From assembly GCA_937900975.1 (NCBI GenBank), contig CALCPC010000198.1, positions 1 through 9,527 on the forward strand: a DNA stretch of 9,527 nt. The letters are read 5' to 3'. The position numbers were made by a program, and so were the translations under genes. The notes below the pieces were generated by a model. That model searched no databases. It was not told the origin of the DNA and was given only the letters and a program-made list of their open reading frames with translations. This document shows, piece after piece, positions 7,448 to 9,527 of the stretch (position 1 is its first letter; each line of letters opens with the position of its first letter). This DNA is from an uncultured Paracoccaceae bacterium. GTDB lineage: Bacteria > Pseudomonadota > Alphaproteobacteria > Rhodobacterales > Rhodobacteraceae.

Positions 7448-8386
7448 TCAAATCGGTTTTTCCGAAGGGTGGGGCGGAAAGACACGATCCTTCACACCGC
7501 GCCGATTTTCGGTGCCATCGGCAAGGAAATTGACCAGAAGCCGCGCCAAGTTCTGCCGGTCTGAGCGCGCGGGCCAAACCGCGTAAAGGCCCAGCGGTTC
7601 CAACGCCCAATCGGGCAGAAGATGCAAAAGATCCCCGGTTTCAATCCCGGTGCGGGCGATGTTTTCGGGCAAGGGAGAGATCCCAAAACCGCGCAGAACA
7701 AGCTGATGCGTGGCATCCGCAGAGTTGACGGTCGTTTTCGACCGGCCCTTGATCCGTACGGTTTGCCCGTCCGCCTTGGTAAGTTTGAACTGATCGTTGC
7801 GCGCGGAAAATCGGACCCAGTCCCAGCTTTCCAAATCGCTGGGGTGTTTTGGGGTGCTGCGGTGCACGGCATATTTTTTCGACACGACCAACAGCCGATT
7901 GACGTATCCAAGGTTGCGGCTAAGAAGTTCGCTGTCTTTTAGAACACCAATCCGCACGCCGACATCGAACCCTTCGCCGATCAAGTCGCGCTGATGGTCC
8001 GAGAAATCGAGGTTGAGCGTCACATTGGGGTAAGTCGCGGAAAACGCCCCGATTGTGTCCATCATCGGGGTCTGGGCAACAAAGGCAGGCAGCGACGCGC
8101 GCAACAGACCGACCGGGTCGTTGGACTGGGGAATAACCGCGTCGAGCCCTTTTTCAGCCGCCGACAGCATGATGCTGGCCTGCTCATACAAAAGCGCGCC
8201 CTCAGGCGTGGGCGACAGGCTGCGGGTTGAGCGGTAGAGCAGCGTGACGCCGATCTCCCGCTCCAACTCCGAGACGGCCTCGCTAACCCAGGAGGAGGAA
8301 AGGCCAAGATGGCTTGCCGCGGCGCGGAAAGAGCCTTGGTCGATCACGGCAGCAAAGATTGCCATGCCTCTCAATTTGCCAATCAT
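7448..8386 (-). CDS. LysR-type transcriptional regulator (CrgA-like clade)
   Basis: A 312-residue LysR-type regulator, the usual length. Residues 4-63 form the winged helix-turn-helix: FAAVIDQGSFRAAASHLGLS, then SSWVSEAVSELEREIGVTLL, and YRSTRSLSPTPEG. The rest (about 90-300) is the periplasmic-binding-protein-like effector domain; the segment VLRGFGISPLPENIA followed by GLYAVWPA is typical of the CrgA-like branch. The ATG at 8386 is chosen because it begins the conserved helix and has AAGGGA about five bases upstream; the frame stays open for another 136 codons, which do not belong to the family. It lies 176 bases upstream of the GMC oxidoreductase on the same strand and is likely to control it and itself. 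The inducer is unknown. The gap after its stop carries a T-rich stretch but no clear hairpin. Confidence 0.92.
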   Translation of the reverse strand: MIGKLRGMAIFAAVIDQGSFRAAASHLGLSSSWVSEAVSELEREIGVTLLYRSTRSLSPTPEGALLYEQASIMLSAAEKGLDAVIPQSNDPVGLLRASLPAFVAQTPMMDTIGAFSATYPNVTLNLDFSDHQRDLIGEGFDVGVRIGVLKDSELLSRNLGYVNRLLVVSKKYAVHRSTPKHPSDLESWDWVRFSARNDQFKLTKADGQTVRIKGRSKTTVNSADATHQLVLRGFGISPLPENIARTGIETGDLLHLLPDWALEPLGLYAVWPARSDRQNLARLLVNFLADGTENRRGVKDRVFPPHPSEKPI

Positions 8387-8794
8387 TGGTCCCTTTTTTC
8401 CAACGTTTATGCGTGGTTTGGCGGCCGTCGTTCCGACCGGATAGGCGTGGAACGCCTTGACGGTAAAGCGTTTCATAAGATGTTTCAAAGCGTTATGGAA
8501 TGCTTGATGTCTTAGGGATGTCACCAAACGCGACAGCCAATGCGCTGTGGGTTCCGCGGGCGGAAGACCCCCGGGGCGCCATGGGCCGTGGGCGTTGAGG
8601 GCGGCGCGATCCGCCGGGGTCACGCCGCCTGCCAACCAAATCGCGGAAGGCCGCAGGCGTCGGGCCAAGACTGCGGACCGACCCGGGGTGCGCCAAAGGA
8701 TGGGCCCGTCCATGCTGGCCCGCGCGACCCCGTGGCGCTGTGTTGGATGGCGCAAAGGATCGGGCTTCGATCTGGCGGTGCAAATATCGCTCAC
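8387..8794 (-). other. Unassigned coding-like frame upstream of and in frame with lysR
   Basis: The minus-strand frame of lysR remains open for 136 codons upstream of its ATG. From the internal ATG at about 8713 the first 65 or so codons have high third-position G+C and a protein-like composition (WLAGGVTPADRAALNAHG, then TAHWLSRLVTSLRH). Nearer to lysR composition becomes AT-richer and the likely lysR promoter lies there. This may be the remnant of a separate gene, a short gene whose end is lost, or chance. I recognise no family. A perfect 6-bp hairpin (AGGCGT/ACGCCT, 8443-8457) lies in the lysR leader. Confidence 0.25.
8460..8494 (-). promoter_or_regulatory. Candidate lysR promoter with two direct repeats
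   Basis: On the minus strand TTGAAA (8488-8483) and TACCGT (8465-8460) are separated by 17 bases; the -35 is good, the -10 poor. In the same place AAAGCGTT occurs twice on the plus strand (8465-8472 and 8487-8494), 22 bases apart start to start, about two turns of the helix, with a further GTTTC repeat 12 bases apart between them. This is a plausible site for autoregulation about 75-110 bases upstream of the lysR ATG. Confidence 0.3.
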
Positions 8795-8820
8795 CCGAAT
8801 CTCTTATTCGTGATACGATA
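8785..8820 (+). promoter_or_regulatory. AT-rich imperfect palindrome upstream of the right-end gene
   Basis: The arms pair in three blocks: TATCG (8785-8789) with CGATA (8816-8820), TCAC (8791-8794) with GTGA (8810-8813), and GAAT (8797-8800) with ATTC (8806-8809), around a CTCTT loop and with small bulges. It lies in an AT-rich island (about 8781-8840) in otherwise GC-rich DNA and about 93 bases before the ATG at 8913. The sequence directly after it (TATATGTAAGAC) could hold a -10 element. An operator or promoter is the simplest reading. Confidence 0.4.
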
Positions 8821-8853
8821 TATGTAAGACCTTTTTTTGACCCACGCGATATC

Positions 8854-8876
8854 GGAGGCAGCTTTGCGCTGCTTCC
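8854..8876 (+). other. Hairpin in the leader of the right-end gene
   Basis: GGAGGCAGC (8854-8862) pairs with GCTGCTTCC (8868-8876), nine pairs including one G-T wobble, around a TTTGC loop. It is 36 bases before the start codon at 8913 and has no T-run after it. If the promoter is in the AT-rich island upstream, this would be in the 5' untranslated region. No riboswitch family is recognised. Confidence 0.3.
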
Positions 8877-8912
8877 CCGGACCGCGTGTGAGCCGTTTTC
8901 AGGTGGCGCTGG

Positions 8913-9527
8913 ATGATTGTTCTTAAGCTCACGGGGGTCGTTGTCGAAGACGAAACCCAGATCCCACTCGGCGGACTGCTGGTAGACGCGCAGGACGGCG
9001 GGACGGGCCAAAGCCTTGGCCGGTCGACCACCGATCGGAGGGGTGCTTACACCCTGGACGTCGATGTCCGGACGGTTCTTAAGGCCGGTTGTTTCCTGCT
9101 GCGGCTGGTCGACCGGGATACGGGTCTTGTGTTGACGCAGCAGGACGTGGTGCTGGATGTCATCTGCAGCGCTGGGACCGTCTGCGATGTCACGATCCCG
9201 CGTGACGATCTTGGAGCGCGGGCGCCGCAGCGGCAGGTGGCATTTGTCGGCGATGCGGGCGACACCCTGTCCGAAGCCGAGATCGGAGAGGTTCTGAGGC
9301 TGCGCGCGACGGGTCTTAAACCCGCCACAGCCCATGACGTGGACCTCTCGACCGATGATGGCGCGCTTTTGGCCATCCGCGTGATGTCCGACGCCTTCGG
9401 GCGGATAGGCGACGCGCTTTTGTGGCCGCTGGTCGGCATGACCGCTCCCCGCAGCGGCGCTGCGGTCGGGCCGCTGCCGGCCGCCGCCCGATGGGGGGGC
9501 AGGGCGCGAGAGCAGTGGGTTTCGGCG
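8913..9527 (+). CDS. Unknown protein with carboxypeptidase-regulatory-like beta domain, partial
   Basis: An open frame of 205 codons from the ATG at 8913 that runs off the right end of the window without a stop. AGGTGG (8901-8906) is six bases upstream of the ATG and an in-frame stop lies at 8889-8891, so the start is well supported. Residues 6-50 follow the pattern of carboxypeptidase-regulatory-like / transthyretin-like beta sandwiches: LTGVVVEDETQIPLGGLLVD, then STTDRRGAYTLDV. A second strand-rich block at about 108-175 has HDVDLSTDDGALLAIRVMSD, then FGRIGDALLWPLVGM, which looks like a second Ig-like unit. Cysteines occur at 60, 85 and 91. No signal peptide or membrane segment is seen at the start. 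High third-position G+C supports real coding. I do not recognise the family; a multi-domain structural or binding protein is a guess. Confidence 0.75.
   Translation, partial: MIVLKLTGVVVEDETQIPLGGLLVDAQDGGTGQSLGRSTTDRRGAYTLDVDVRTVLKAGCFLLRLVDRDTGLVLTQQDVVLDVICSAGTVCDVTIPRDDLGARAPQRQVAFVGDAGDTLSEAEIGEVLRLRATGLKPATAHDVDLSTDDGALLAIRVMSDAFGRIGDALLWPLVGMTAPRSGAAVGPLPAAARWGGRAREQWVSA

Noticed and set aside
6558..7586. 342-codon plus-strand frame opposite the GMC gene
   Set aside because: It is antisense to a full-length oxidoreductase with all family signatures.
8493..9335. 280-codon minus-strand frame opposite the right-end gene
   Set aside because: It is antisense to the plus-strand frame at 8913, which has a ribosome binding site and a recognisable domain pattern.
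1..9527. CRISPR array, toxin-antitoxin pair, prophage or secretion module
   Set aside because: No regularly spaced repeats, no paired small genes with known motifs and no phage or secretion proteins were found.

Overview
This window looks like a chromosomal or accessory stretch from a GC-rich alphaproteobacterium, most likely a Rhodobacterales (Roseobacter-type) member. That placement rests on overall base composition, the high G+C at third codon positions in the recognisable genes, and the general look of the proteins (a GMC oxidoreductase beside a LysR regulator, an amidase, a GNAT and a VOC protein). No rRNA or tRNA was seen that would fix the taxon.

Left third (1-2520): a decayed, gene-poor zone. 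The minus strand holds the first part of an IS630-type transposase, broken by a nonsense codon, two frameshifts and an early stop. Next to it is a 115-bp palindromic, MITE-like element (950-1064) with 18-bp terminal inverted repeats ending in TA. The end of this element supplies the stop codon of a possible small minus-strand exported protein (1062-1289). From 1290 to 2520 there is no gene I can name, only hairpins and overlapping open frames on both strands.

Middle (2521-5310): a VOC-family protein and an amidase-signature hydrolase on the plus strand. The amidase is preceded by a strong ribosome binding site that serves a 14-codon proline-rich leader frame, whose stop overlaps the amidase start (ATGA). 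A GNAT acetyltransferase lies convergently on the minus strand, with a hairpin between the two.

Right part (5311-9527): on the minus strand a LysR-type regulator lies upstream of a GMC-family FAD oxidoreductase, a likely regulator-target pair. A strong hairpin follows the oxidoreductase. Upstream of lysR are spaced direct repeats, an unassigned coding-like frame, and an AT-rich palindrome facing a plus-strand gene (8913 to the window end). That gene begins with a carboxypeptidase-regulatory-like beta domain and runs off the edge.

The intact genes look like small-molecule metabolism functions (amide hydrolysis, alcohol or polyol oxidation, acetyl transfer). Nothing in the window links them into one pathway, and I see no convincing new defence, secretion or mobile system. 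The most interesting points are the leader-frame arrangement at the amidase, the MITE that ends a reading frame, and the two unrecognised frames at the right end.
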